From assembly GCA_947473125.1 (NCBI GenBank), contig CANJDH010000031.1:1-45137 (forward strand): a DNA stretch of 45,137 bases, in the 5' to 3' direction. The position numbers and the translations under genes were made by a program. Numbering within the stretch: the stretch's first letter is position 1; each line of letters opens with the position of its first letter. Below are positions 35,330-42,030 of this stretch, one piece after another. This DNA comes from Burkholderiales bacterium (GTDB lineage Bacteria; Pseudomonadota; Gammaproteobacteria; Burkholderiales; JAEUOS01). The notes under the pieces are model-generated. The model searched no databases. It was not told the origin of the DNA and saw nothing but the letters and a program-made list of their open reading frames with translations.

Positions 35330-35779
35330 ATGCATCCATCCTTGCCTTTCCTCATCAGCGCGGCAGTACTCGCGTCTAGCGCCACTGTCGCGTCTGCAAA
35401 CCAGCCCGAACCCGGCCTGTGGGAGATCACGGCCGACATGTCGGTGCCGTCCGCCCCGGGTTTCAAACAAGCCCCGGTTGCCATCCAGCAGTGCTTCAGC
35501 GCGGCCGATGCGCGCGACCCGAGCCGCATCCTGATGGGCGTGAGCAACCCCGGCGCCGGCAACTGCCGCTTTTCCGACAAGCGCGAAAGCGCCGGCCACA
35601 CCGACTTCGCGGTGTTTTGCGAGGGCGCGTTTGCCATCGCCGGCCGCGGCTCGGTGGACTTCACCCCGAACAGCTTGCGCGGCGACCTCAACATGAATTT
35701 TGTCAGCGGTACCTCGGGCGACACGCAGCGCGTCAGTGCCGTGAGCCGCATCACCGGCAAGCGCATCGGCAGTTGCTAG
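35330..35779 (+). CDS. DUF3617 domain secreted protein
   Basis: A 149-residue protein with a signal peptide (about 23 residues, ending ASA|NQ) followed by PEPGLWEITADMSVPSAPG, the hallmark of DUF3617. Cys residues lie near positions 66, 90, 106 and 149 in the mature part, likely disulfides of a periplasmic beta-rich protein. Family members have no established function. The stop is 77 bp ahead of the next secreted protein gene, and the two may be co-transcribed. Confidence 0.88.
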   Translation: MHPSLPFLISAAVLASSATVASANQPEPGLWEITADMSVPSAPGFKQAPVAIQQCFSAADARDPSRILMGVSNPGAGNCRFSDKRESAGHTDFAVFCEGAFAIAGRGSVDFTPNSLRGDLNMNFVSGTSGDTQRVSAVSRITGKRIGSC

Positions 35780-35856
35780 GCGCTGCACCGCTTCTCTTTA
35801 AATCAATTTTTTTAACTGCTTCCCGTACGGAAGCCCAACCCAACCAGGGAGTGAAT

Positions 35857-36297
35857 ATGCGTTTGCAAAACATGTGTCTGGCATTGATTCTGAGCGGCGT
35901 CGCCATTACCGTCAGTGCGCAAGGAAGCTCGTCGCAATCCGGCGCTGGCCAGGAGCGCCCGGGTGGCGGCGGCCAGAGCAGCCAGCAGGGCGGCTCCCAA
36001 GTTGGCAGCCAGCAGGGCGGCGCGCAAGGGGGAGGCCAGCAAGGCGGCCAGCGCCCGCCGCGCCCACCGCGCGAGGCGGTAGACGCTTGCCAAGGCAAGG
36101 CCAGCGGCGCTGCGTGCTCGTTTGTCGGCCGCGAAAATCAGTCCCTTGCCGGCACCTGCTTTGCGCCGCCGGCCAAAGGCGATCGCGACAAGGGCCCGCC
36201 GCCACTCGCCTGCCGTCCGGCCAACCACGGCCAGGGCGGAGGGCAGGGCGGTCCCGGTGGTCAGGGCGGCGCCGGCAAAGGCGCGTCCGCGAAGTAA
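35857..36297 (+). CDS. Gly/Gln-rich secreted protein with a Cys core
   Basis: A 146-residue protein. A signal peptide of about 21 residues (ending SAQ) is followed by a low-complexity region of about 45 residues dominated by Gly, Gln and Ser. A Pro/Arg segment (QRPPRPPREAVDACQGKAS) comes next. The compact core has four cysteines: DACQGK, AACSF, GTCFAPP and LACRP. A Gly-rich tail ends it. The core alone occurs in small hypothetical proteins of Burkholderiales; the Gly/Gln extensions look like disordered or wall-associated linkers. Function unknown. It follows the DUF3617 gene and may share its transcript. Confidence 0.75.
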   Translation: MRLQNMCLALILSGVAITVSAQGSSSQSGAGQERPGGGGQSSQQGGSQVGSQQGGAQGGGQQGGQRPPRPPREAVDACQGKASGAACSFVGRENQSLAGTCFAPPAKGDRDKGPPPLACRPANHGQGGGQGGPGGQGGAGKGASAK

Positions 36298-36333
36298 CCG
36301 TGGGATAGTACTTTCGCATCAACCCTGCCTCAA

Positions 36334-36402
36334 GCGCCGCGCCAGGAGCCACTCCTGGCGGCGCCACGTTGAAAACCTTTGGTGCAAGCGCCTCTCGGCG
36401 CA
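36334..36402. repeat. REP-like dispersed repeat, copy D
   Basis: CGCCGCGCCAGGAGCCACTC and TGGCGGCGCC form a palindromic first half. AAAACCTTTGGTGCAAGCGCC and the short inverted CTCTCGGCGC form the tail. Same module order as copies A and C. Lies between the Gly/Gln-rich protein gene and the EamA gene. Confidence 0.6.
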
Positions 36403-36465
36403 TCATTGGATAGGGGTTCAACGGGCCGCCCTGTATAGTCCGGGTTCGCCTCACCGCCCTGCCCG

Positions 36466-37386
36466 ATGAACCAGCAACTCTCCCGTCGCAGCGCCCTCGC
36501 GCTTTTCGCCACCGTCATCTTCGCGTGGGGCTTCAACTGGACGGCGGCCAAGCTCACGCTTCAATCCATGACGCCCCTGTGGATGACTGCCATCCGCGCC
36601 GGCCTCGCGGCCCTGGTGCTGTTGTTGGTGATGCTTGCCACACGCAGCCTGCGCATCCCGAAACGCGGCGACGTGCCCGTGGTGTGCAGCATTGCGCTCT
36701 TGCACATGACGGCGTTCGCCGCCCTGATGGCGCTTGGCCTGCAGTTCGTACCGGCTGGGCGTTCCATCGTGCTGGGCTACACCACGCCGCTGTGGGTCAC
36801 CCCGGCGGCGGTGCTGCTCCTCGGCGAGCGCCTCACCCCGGCGCGCACTGTCGGCGTGGCGCTCGGCCTCGCCGGCCTGGCGGTGATGTTCAATCCCCTG
36901 ACTTTCGACTGGGCTGACCGGCGCGCCCTCATCGGCAACGGCCTGCTGCTGCTGTCGGCACTGTGTTGGGCGATCAGCATCCTCCACACCCGTGCCCACC
37001 AGTGGGTGTCAACGCCGTTCCAGCTGGTGTTCTGGGAAGTGCTGCTCGCCACCGTCGTGCTGACGCTGCTGGCCATCGTCTTTGAAGGCTGGCCGCAGAT
37101 CGCGTGGAGCCTCAAGCTGCTGCTGCTGCTCGCCTACGGCAGCGTGTTCGGCGTCGCGCTCGCCTACTGGGCCATGGCCATGGTGAACCGCAGCCTGCCT
37201 GCGGTAACCACCTCGCTCGGCGTGCTCGCCACGCCGGTGGTGGGGGTGGTGAGTTCGATGGTGGTGCTCGGCGAGCCCTTCAGCCCGCCGCTGCTGGCGG
37301 CGTTGGCCATGATCATCGGCGGCATCATGCTCGGCACCGTGGGTGGAAACAAACGGTCTGCCGCGCAAGCCACGCAGCGGGCCTGA
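36466..37386 (+). CDS. EamA/DMT family transporter
   Basis: A 306-residue membrane protein with ten hydrophobic segments in two EamA repeats, beginning LALFATVIFAWGFNWTAAKL. The conserved PLWVTPAAVLLLGERLTPAR closes the first half and PVVGVVSSMVVLGEPFSPPL the second. Substrate unknown. Only 3 bp separate its stop from the convergent yghU stop at 37390. It is not closely similar to the EamA protein at 29444. Confidence 0.9.
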   Translation: MNQQLSRRSALALFATVIFAWGFNWTAAKLTLQSMTPLWMTAIRAGLAALVLLLVMLATRSLRIPKRGDVPVVCSIALLHMTAFAALMALGLQFVPAGRSIVLGYTTPLWVTPAAVLLLGERLTPARTVGVALGLAGLAVMFNPLTFDWADRRALIGNGLLLLSALCWAISILHTRAHQWVSTPFQLVFWEVLLATVVLTLLAIVFEGWPQIAWSLKLLLLLAYGSVFGVALAYWAMAMVNRSLPAVTTSLGVLATPVVGVVSSMVVLGEPFSPPLLAALAMIIGGIMLGTVGGNKRSAAQATQRA

Positions 37387-37389
37387 CCG

Positions 37390-38286
37390 CTACTTCGCCG
37401 CCTCGATCTTGTCCTGCGTCTTGGTATCAAAATCGCTCGCTTCGTGCCGCTCGCGCAACTGGCCAGTCGGATCACCCATCATGCGGTTGACCATGCGGCC
37501 GCGCTTCACCGCCGGGCGCGCGGCAATCTGGTCTGTCCAGCGCTGCACATTCTTGTATTCCTGCACCTGCAAAAACTCGCCGCCCCCATAAATGCCGCCC
37601 TGGGCTAGCAAGCCATACCAGGGCCACACCGCGATGTCAGCGATGGTGTATTCGTCGCCCGTCAGATAAGCATTCTCGGCAAGGCGCCGATCCAGCACGT
37701 CGAGCTGGCGCTTGGTTTCCATGGCGAAGCGGTCGATCGCATATTCGATCCTGGTCGGCGCGTAGGCGTAAAAGTGCCCGAAGCCGCCGCCCAGATACGG
37801 CGCGCTGCCCATCTGCCAGAACAGCCACGACAGGCACTCGGTGCGCGCAACGTGGTCTTTCGGCAAAAACGCCCCGAACTTCTCGGCCAGATACAACAGG
37901 ATCGCGCCGGACTCGAACACGCGCACCGGCGCAGTTCCCGCAGTTCCATTGGCGGCGCCGCTGCGGTCCATCAGCGCCGGAATTTTCGAATTCGGATTCA
38001 CCGCCACAAAGCCGCTGCCGAACTGGTCGCCATCGCCAATCTTGATCAGCCACGCGTCGTATTCCGCCCCGGTGTGGCCGGCCGCCAGCAACTCTTCGAG
38101 CATCACCGTGACCTTCACGCCGTTGGGCGTGGCCAGCGAATAGAGCTGGAGCGGATGGCGCCCTATCGGCAACTCCTTCTCATGCGTAGCCCCGGCGATG
38201 GGCCGGTTGATGCTGGCGAACTTGCCGCCGTTTTCCTTGTTCCAGGTCCAGACTTTGGGTGGGGTGTAGGAAGTCGAATCGCTCAT
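37390..38286 (-). CDS. yghU: YghU-type glutathione S-transferase / disulfide-bond oxidoreductase (paralogue 2)
   Basis: A 298-residue protein with the same domain order and motifs as the paralogue at 34208: YTPPKVWTWNKENGG, NPNSKIPALMDRSG, VFESGAILLYLAEKFG, PAVKRGRMVNRMMG. It carries a three-residue insertion (near NGTAGTAP). Substitutions are spread over the whole length, so the duplication is not very recent. The ribosome site is GGAG, about 10 bp upstream. The two copies flank the DUF3617, Gly/Gln-rich and EamA genes. Dosage or specialised substrates are possible, but this is inference. Confidence 0.94.
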   Translation of the reverse strand: MSDSTSYTPPKVWTWNKENGGKFASINRPIAGATHEKELPIGRHPLQLYSLATPNGVKVTVMLEELLAAGHTGAEYDAWLIKIGDGDQFGSGFVAVNPNSKIPALMDRSGAANGTAGTAPVRVFESGAILLYLAEKFGAFLPKDHVARTECLSWLFWQMGSAPYLGGGFGHFYAYAPTRIEYAIDRFAMETKRQLDVLDRRLAENAYLTGDEYTIADIAVWPWYGLLAQGGIYGGGEFLQVQEYKNVQRWTDQIAARPAVKRGRMVNRMMGDPTGQLRERHEASDFDTKTQDKIEAAK

Positions 38287-38361
38287 GTGTTGGTGCTCCA
38301 GGTGTGAGATTGGTCGTGCAGGGTTGATTGGTTTCGCTGTAGCACGTGGACAGCGGCGTGA

Positions 38362-39144
38362 TCAACGCCCCGTCCACACCGGCGGTTTGCGCCCGATGAA
38401 GGCCTTCACGCCGTTGCGGAAATCCTCGCTGCCAAAGCACATGCGCACCAGGTCGTGGTCTTCCACATGTGAGAGCATGCCTTCGCGCAGGCGGCGCAGT
38501 TGTTCCTTGGTGGCGGCGAGCGTCAGCGGCGCCAGGCCGGCAACGGATTGGGCGAGTGCGTCAATGCGCGTGGTGAGCGCGGCGCCATCGTCAACCACCT
38601 CGTGCAGAAACCCGATGGCGGCGCCCTCTTCGGCGCTGACGAGGCGTGCGGTGAACATGAGTTCGGTGACGCGTGATTGGCCGATCAGGGCCGACATGCG
38701 CGCCAGGTTCTTGACCGAGAGGCAGTTGCCGAGCGTACGCGCGACGGGAAAACCGATTTTCGATGCACGGGTGGCGACGCGCAGATCGCACACCGAGGCG
38801 ATGGCCGCGCCGCCGCCGGTGCAGGCGCCGTCGATGGCAGCGATCACCGGTTTGGGGCAGCGCTCAAGTGTTTCGAGGTGCGCACCCAGCCGCTCTTCGT
38901 AGTGAATGCCGTCTTCGCCGCTGGTGAATTCGAGAAACTGCGAGATGTCGGTGCCGGCGGCAAAGGCCTTGTCGCCCGCACCGCGAATCACCAGCACCTT
39001 GATGGCCTCATCCTTGGCGATTTGCTGCGAATAGGCAGCGAGCCCCTCGTACATGGCGTAGGTGAGAGCGTTGCGCGCCTGCGGGCGGTTGAGGGTGACG
39101 TGCGCAATGCCGTCGCGGGTATCGAAGAGGAGTTCGTCGCTCAA
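38362..39144 (-). CDS. enoyl-CoA hydratase/isomerase (crotonase) family protein
   Basis: A 260-residue protein of the crotonase fold. Oxyanion-hole segments are visible: DKAFAAGTDISQF and DGACTGGGAAIASVCDLRVA. Of the two catalytic glutamates of true hydratases, the first (in the KIGFPVARTLGNCLS region) appears to be replaced by a non-acidic residue. The second (near VTELMFTARLVSAEEGAAI) is present. The reaction is therefore uncertain, and a thioesterase, isomerase or lyase activity is possible. The start codon is TTG at 39144, giving the typical MSDELLFDTRDG N-terminus; no in-frame ATG lies upstream before a stop. The gene starts 81 bp from the GST gene's promoter side. Confidence 0.88.
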   Translation of the reverse strand: MSDELLFDTRDGIAHVTLNRPQARNALTYAMYEGLAAYSQQIAKDEAIKVLVIRGAGDKAFAAGTDISQFLEFTSGEDGIHYEERLGAHLETLERCPKPVIAAIDGACTGGGAAIASVCDLRVATRASKIGFPVARTLGNCLSVKNLARMSALIGQSRVTELMFTARLVSAEEGAAIGFLHEVVDDGAALTTRIDALAQSVAGLAPLTLAATKEQLRRLREGMLSHVEDHDLVRMCFGSEDFRNGVKAFIGRKPPVWTGR

Positions 39145-39288
39145 GATGAGGCTTTCGAGGTTGGGGTGCAGCTATATCGGTGCCGAGGTGTCGTTGAAGT
39201 TTACGCGATGCCCACGCGCTTTCGCAGCTAGTCGAACGAGTTGATGCGTGGTGGTGGAGAAAATTGCTTGCGGCAGCAGCTTTGCCTT

Positions 39289-39323
39289 ATACGGCTCAGA
39301 ATACTGACGGTTTTGAGCCGTAT
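39289..39323. promoter_or_regulatory. inverted repeat ATACGGCTCA/TGAGCCGTAT with a third half-site
   Basis: Perfect 10 bp arms (39289-39298 and 39314-39323) separated by 15 bp. A third half-site CGGCTCA follows at 39336-39342. There is no T-run, so it is not a terminator. It lies between the crotonase gene and the MazE-like tail gene and looks like a dimer operator. Confidence 0.5.
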
Positions 39324-39368
39324 TGGGGGAATTTGCGGCTCATAAACTCTGAAATCCCCAGCTCGCGA

Positions 39369-39572
39369 CTACAGAGCCTCGTTGCCGACGGGCCTGCCGA
39401 AACTCACCTCGTGGTGGATGTTCTGTTGCGTGATGCCAGCCACCAGGTCTTCAAGTTTCAAATCCGGTTCGTCGACCTGATCAATGAGAATGCGCCCTTT
39501 GGATGCATTAATTGCCAGGCGTTTGTGGGACCGGGTCAACGGAGTTTTCCGATCGCCTTTTTTCGTGTTCAT
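39369..39572 (-). CDS. short MazE-type antitoxin tail protein, coupled to the XRE gene
   Basis: A 67-residue protein. The C-terminal two thirds (KLEDLVAGITQQNIHHEVSF followed by GRPVGNEAL) match the toxin-neutralising tail of MazE/PemI antitoxins (family pattern L-x-x-L-x-x-x-I-T-x-x-N-x-H then GPPVGxE). The N-terminal AbrB/SpoVT DNA-binding half of MazE is missing and replaced by a basic stretch (GDRKTPLTRSHKRLAIN). Its ATG overlaps the stop of the XRE gene by 4 bp, so it is translationally coupled. No MazF-like toxin is encoded in the window. Either the pair is a decayed TA module, or the XRE protein now supplies the DNA-binding function to the MazE tail. Confidence 0.6.
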   Translation of the reverse strand: MNTKKGDRKTPLTRSHKRLAINASKGRILIDQVDEPDLKLEDLVAGITQQNIHHEVSFGRPVGNEAL

Positions 39573-39970
39573 GGTTTGGCCTTTCTGCTCTTTCTTGCTT
39601 TGTCAGGCGTGGATTTTGGTTTGGCTTCCAACGTGGTCACACGCGGTGTGTACTCGGTCATCGGTTTGAACTCGTACGAAATCTCAATCTGAAAGCCCAG
39701 TTTGTTGACAATGCCCATCATGCGGTCAAGCGTGAAGCGCTTCAGATCGGCACTACGGATGCGCGAGAAATCAGCGGCGGCAATGCCGGTGCGCTCCTGT
39801 GCCTGCCGTACGGTAAGTCCCTCGCTATCCAGCGTCTTTAGAATCTTGCTGGCCAGCGACGCTTTGAACTGCAGCGCATCGGCGTTCTCGTAGCCGAAGT
39901 CCCGGAATACATTGCCGCTGCCGTGGATGACTTCAAGCGGTTCAGGTTCGCGTTTGGATTTGGTTGGCAT
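39569..39970 (-). CDS. XRE-type helix-turn-helix protein (HTH_37 / HigA-like)
   Basis: A 133-residue protein. A conserved IHGSGNVFRDFGYENAD segment precedes the helix-turn-helix (LTVRQAQERTGIAAADFSRI). This is the HTH_37 type found in HigA-like antitoxins and small regulators. A basic tail of about 25 residues (KPKSTPDKARKSRKAKP) follows. The start at 39970 (MPTKSKREPEP) fits the family better than upstream Met codons. A GTCATATTTGAC palindrome lies at its 5' end (39991-40002) and is a possible autoregulatory site. It is coupled to the MazE-like tail gene. No RelE/HigB toxin is adjacent. Confidence 0.78.
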   Translation of the reverse strand: MPTKSKREPEPLEVIHGSGNVFRDFGYENADALQFKASLASKILKTLDSEGLTVRQAQERTGIAAADFSRIRSADLKRFTLDRMMGIVNKLGFQIEISYEFKPMTEYTPRVTTLEAKPKSTPDKARKSRKAKP

Positions 39971-39990
39971 TGCGCGCTCATCAAATGTAG

Positions 39991-40002
39991 TCATATTTGA
40001 CA
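39991..40002. promoter_or_regulatory. inverted repeat GTCATATTTGAC at the XRE start, candidate autoregulatory operator
   Basis: GTCA and TGAC arms of 4 bp around a TATT core, just upstream of the XRE gene's start codon. A short site, so low confidence, but the position fits autoregulation by the encoded HTH protein. Confidence 0.3.
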
Positions 40003-40082
40003 ACATTCAATTGACGATTGCAAGTCTGGGCCGAGTCGTGACGATTTGTCACCCCCCCTTCGGGTTCATCTGAAGCAAGAAA

Positions 40083-40111
40083 TTGACATGAGTGCGCCAT
40101 TCCGCTACCTT
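40083..40111 (+). promoter_or_regulatory. candidate sigma-70 promoter for the 40138-40680 pair
   Basis: A consensus -35 TTGACA (40083-40088), a 17 bp spacer and TACCTT (40106-40111, 3 of 6 matches). The first gene starts 27 bp after it. Confidence 0.4.
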
Positions 40112-40137
40112 TTGAATCTCGTTGTAGGGAATCAATC

Positions 40138-40341
40138 ATGACCACTGATTCGACTTTCAGGCTTGGCAATGCCAGCGCAGCACTCGTCGGCGACGCCGCG
40201 GAAATCGACGCGCTGAAATCGCATGTTGTATCGCTGGCCCAGTCAGGCGAGCTCGCGCGCCGCGCGAGCGAAGCGGTAAAGGCCAACGCAGCAAAGCCGA
40301 CATCAGCGCGCGGGACTCGGAAAGCGCGCAGAACAACTTGA
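40138..40341 (+). CDS. small protein upstream of XRE, function unknown
   Basis: A 67-residue protein, MTTDSTFRLGNASAALVGDA to ARGTRKARRTT, with an Ala-rich helical middle and a strongly basic, Arg/Lys-rich tail. A ribosome-site-like GTAGGGAA and the promoter candidate precede it, and the XRE gene starts 9 bp after its stop, so a two-gene unit is likely. I recognise no domain. It could be a toxin, an antitoxin partner or a fragment. Confidence 0.45.
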   Translation: MTTDSTFRLGNASAALVGDAAEIDALKSHVVSLAQSGELARRASEAVKANAAKPTSARGTRKARRTT

Positions 40342-40350
40342 GTCCGACTG

Positions 40351-40680
40351 ATGAACCCAAATACGGAAATCACAATCGAAAAAGGCAGCACCAACGTCTA
40401 TGCCGATCTGGGCTACGCTGATGCGGCCGGGATGCAGCGAAAATCGCAACTCGCCGGCGAGATTGGCCGCGCGATCAAGGCGCGTCGCCTCACACAAGAG
40501 GGCGCCGCTGCACTGCTTGGCATCGATCAATCAAAGATCTCACGCATTACCCGTGGGCAATTTCGCGGCATCAGCGAAGCCAAGCTGATGGAACTGGTCA
40601 CCAAGCTGGGCCGCGATGTGAAAATCGTGGTCGGCCCGGTGCGCCGGCGCGCTGGAAAGATTGAACTTCAGTTTGCCTGA
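40351..40680 (+). CDS. XRE-type helix-turn-helix protein, paralogue of 41680
   Basis: A 109-residue protein of the HTH_37 group: GSTNVYADLGYADAAGMQRK precedes the helix-turn-helix (LTQEGAAALLGIDQSKISRI) and RGQFRGISEAKLMELVTKLG. From residue 6 to 101 it differs at only about 8 positions from the protein at 41680, so the two arose by duplication. Only the C-terminal tails diverge. Such proteins usually act as antitoxin and autorepressor next to a RelE/HigB-type toxin, but no toxin gene is visible here. The unknown 67-residue gene precedes it. Confidence 0.85.
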   Translation: MNPNTEITIEKGSTNVYADLGYADAAGMQRKSQLAGEIGRAIKARRLTQEGAAALLGIDQSKISRITRGQFRGISEAKLMELVTKLGRDVKIVVGPVRRRAGKIELQFA

Positions 40681-40689
40681 TTGAACTTC

Positions 40690-40938
40690 TTAAGCCACCG
40701 TCAACGCCCGGCAAGTTTCATGCAGCCGCGCCGGCGAAAGTTCCAATCCATTGGGCCAGCTCAATGCGCCGGCATCAATGAAAACGCGCTTGAAGAAGGT
40801 CTCATCCCGCAGCGGCTCAAGCAAGGGGCCGCTGCGTTTCAGGAGTTCGCGGCCGTCAAAAATACCTTCCTTGCCGTCGGAAAAACGCAACGCCACCTGG
40901 AACTCGCCTTGATATCGGGCTTCGGTCAATTTAAGCAT
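40690..40938 (-). CDS. DUF2442 domain protein
   Basis: An 82-residue protein starting MLKLTEARYQGEFQVALRFS, with DGREGIFDG-like (DGKEGIFDGRELL) and ALSWPNGLELSPARLHE, the DUF2442 signature. DUF2442 genes are usually paired with DUF4160 genes upstream, and a DUF4160 tail remnant is present just upstream here. The pair is often classed as a putative toxin-antitoxin or accessory module, without a proven mechanism. The start at 40938 is chosen because residues in the longer ORF belong to other fragments. Confidence 0.85.
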   Translation of the reverse strand: MLKLTEARYQGEFQVALRFSDGKEGIFDGRELLKRSGPLLEPLRDETFFKRVFIDAGALSWPNGLELSPARLHETCRALTVA

Positions 40939-41072
40939 CCTGGTCTGCTCCCGGAATACGTTCCATCGCCTCGAACGTTCGGCGTGTTGCCTATGGCAAG
41001 CAATTGGGCCTGATGCCGCAGGCACCACTCCTTCACTATAGCCGCTGCCTTCTTCGGCAATTTTCCTTCCAT
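40926..41072 (-). pseudogene. DUF4160 C-terminal remnant
   Basis: The minus-strand frame reads IMEGKLPKKAAAIVKEWCLR followed by HQAQLLAIGN, which matches the C-terminal end of DUF4160 proteins. The N-terminal half with the family's PPHFH/VEY region is absent. At about 41073 the homology stops and the opposite strand turns into a hicB 3' end. The fragment is fused to unrelated sequence and is a pseudogene. Confidence 0.6.
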
Positions 41073-41073
41073 T

Positions 41074-41144
41074 ATGCGGCGCGCAGGGAAACGCGTTCTG
41101 GCTTGCTGGCGCGTGCAGCGTTGCAGACAATGGCGCGGGATTGA
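41074..41144 (+). pseudogene. hicB 3'-end fragment (copy E)
   Basis: Reads YAARRETRSGLLARAALQTM then ARD and a stop, matching the last 23 codons of the intact hicB (44185-44259). No other part of hicB is present. It is followed by REP-like sequence as in the other two hicB copies. Confidence 0.75.
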
Positions 41145-41149
41145 AACGG

Positions 41150-41236
41150 CGCCTACGCCAGGAGGCGCTCCAGGAGCCATTCTTGGAGCCATATCGGCTG
41201 CGGGCGTTGGTGGGAGCGCTTCCCTGGCCGGCGCCC
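41150..41236. repeat. REP-like dispersed repeat, copy E
   Basis: Contains GCGCTCCAGGAGCCATTCTT, then ATATCGGCTGCGGGCGTTGG and TGGGAGCGCTTCCCTGGCCGG. It is the most complete copy together with the one at 43.2 kb, and lies right behind a hicB 3' end. Confidence 0.7.
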
Positions 41237-41271
41237 GGTGATGGATCGCCATTCTTTGAAATATGTATTTA

Positions 41272-41306
41272 TTGACAGTATTTCGGATTTTTGGGAACAT
41301 ATTGTC
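41272..41306 (+). promoter_or_regulatory. promoter/operator element shared with 43323-43357
   Basis: TTGACA (41272-41277) overlaps the left arm of an inverted repeat GACAGTAT (41274-41281), and the right arm is ATATTGTC (41299-41306). The same layout recurs at 43323-43357. The -10 is weak. An ATG at 41308 opens a 10-codon ORF ending TGA, which overlaps the start of the DUF1016 remnant. Confidence 0.5.
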
Positions 41307-41336
41307 GATGAACCATTACGACAAGCTTCCCGCCCC

Positions 41337-41945
41337 ATGACCCGTAGACCGGCGCCCTCCAAAGCGCGGTCCAGCGTGAGCGATTTGCTCGGCCAATTGC
41401 GCGATCTGATCCGGCAGGCGCGCCAGCAGGCGCTTCGCGCGGTGGATCTGGTGCAGGTTCGCACCAGTTGGGAAGCGGGGCGGCATATCGTGGAATTCGA
41501 GCAAGGCGGCCGGACGCGAGCCTCTTACGGCACCGGCTTGCTGGCGCAAATGGACGAAACGCCGCGCGATTTCGTGCGTGATCCCGTCATGCTCGAATTC
41601 CTCGGCATGCCGGACACGGGCCGCCTGCTCGAGTCCAAACTTGAAGACGCGCTGATCGGCAATCTGCAGGAACCGAAAAATGGAAATCGCCATCGAAGAA
41701 GGCAGCACCAATGTCTATGCCGACCTGGGCTACGCCGATGCGGCCGGGATGCAGCGCAAATCACAACTCGCAGGCGAGATTGGCCGCGCGATCAAGGCCC
41801 GCCGCCTCACCCATGCGGAAGCCGCTGCGCTGCTTGGCATCGATCAATCGAAAATCTCACGCATTGCCCGAGGGCAATTTCGCGGCATCAGCGAAGTCAA
41901 GCTGATGGAATTAGTCACCAAACTGGGCCGCGATGTGAAGATTGA
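41337..41945 (+). pseudogene. collapsed DUF1016 (YhcG-type PDDEXK) nuclease gene
   Basis: The frame starts at ATG 41337. Residues about 8-75 match the N-terminal domain of YhcG/DUF1016 proteins (SVSDLLGQLRDLIRQARQQA, SYGTGLLAQM). The next stretch (FVRDPVMLEFLGMPDTGRLL, ESKLEDALIGNLQ) is the start of the C-terminal nuclease domain. The roughly 150 residues normally between them are missing, and so is the catalytic part of the nuclease. After about 41673 the homology ends and the frame overlaps the XRE gene out of phase. An internal deletion and loss of the 3' end explain this. DUF1016 proteins act as nucleases in DNA-processing and defence loci. Confidence 0.7.
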
Positions 41946-42030
41946 GGTCGGCCCGGTGCGCCGGCGCACGGGGAAGCCCGTGCCAGCATTTGTGCTCGCG
42001 GCAAGCATTGAACCAGGAGTAGCTGTGTGA
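41680..42030 (+). CDS. XRE-type helix-turn-helix protein, paralogue of 40351
   Basis: A 116-residue HTH_37 protein starting MEIAIEEGSTNVYADLGYAD, near-identical to the protein at 40351 but with a longer tail (PVPAFVLAASIEPGVAV). Its stop overlaps the GTG start of dinD (GTGA), so the two are translationally coupled. The overlap with the frame of the DUF1016 remnant shows where the rearrangement joined them. Probably a regulator of the dinD unit, inferred from the coupling. Confidence 0.85.
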   Translation: MEIAIEEGSTNVYADLGYADAAGMQRKSQLAGEIGRAIKARRLTHAEAAALLGIDQSKISRIARGQFRGISEVKLMELVTKLGRDVKIEVGPVRRRTGKPVPAFVLAASIEPGVAV

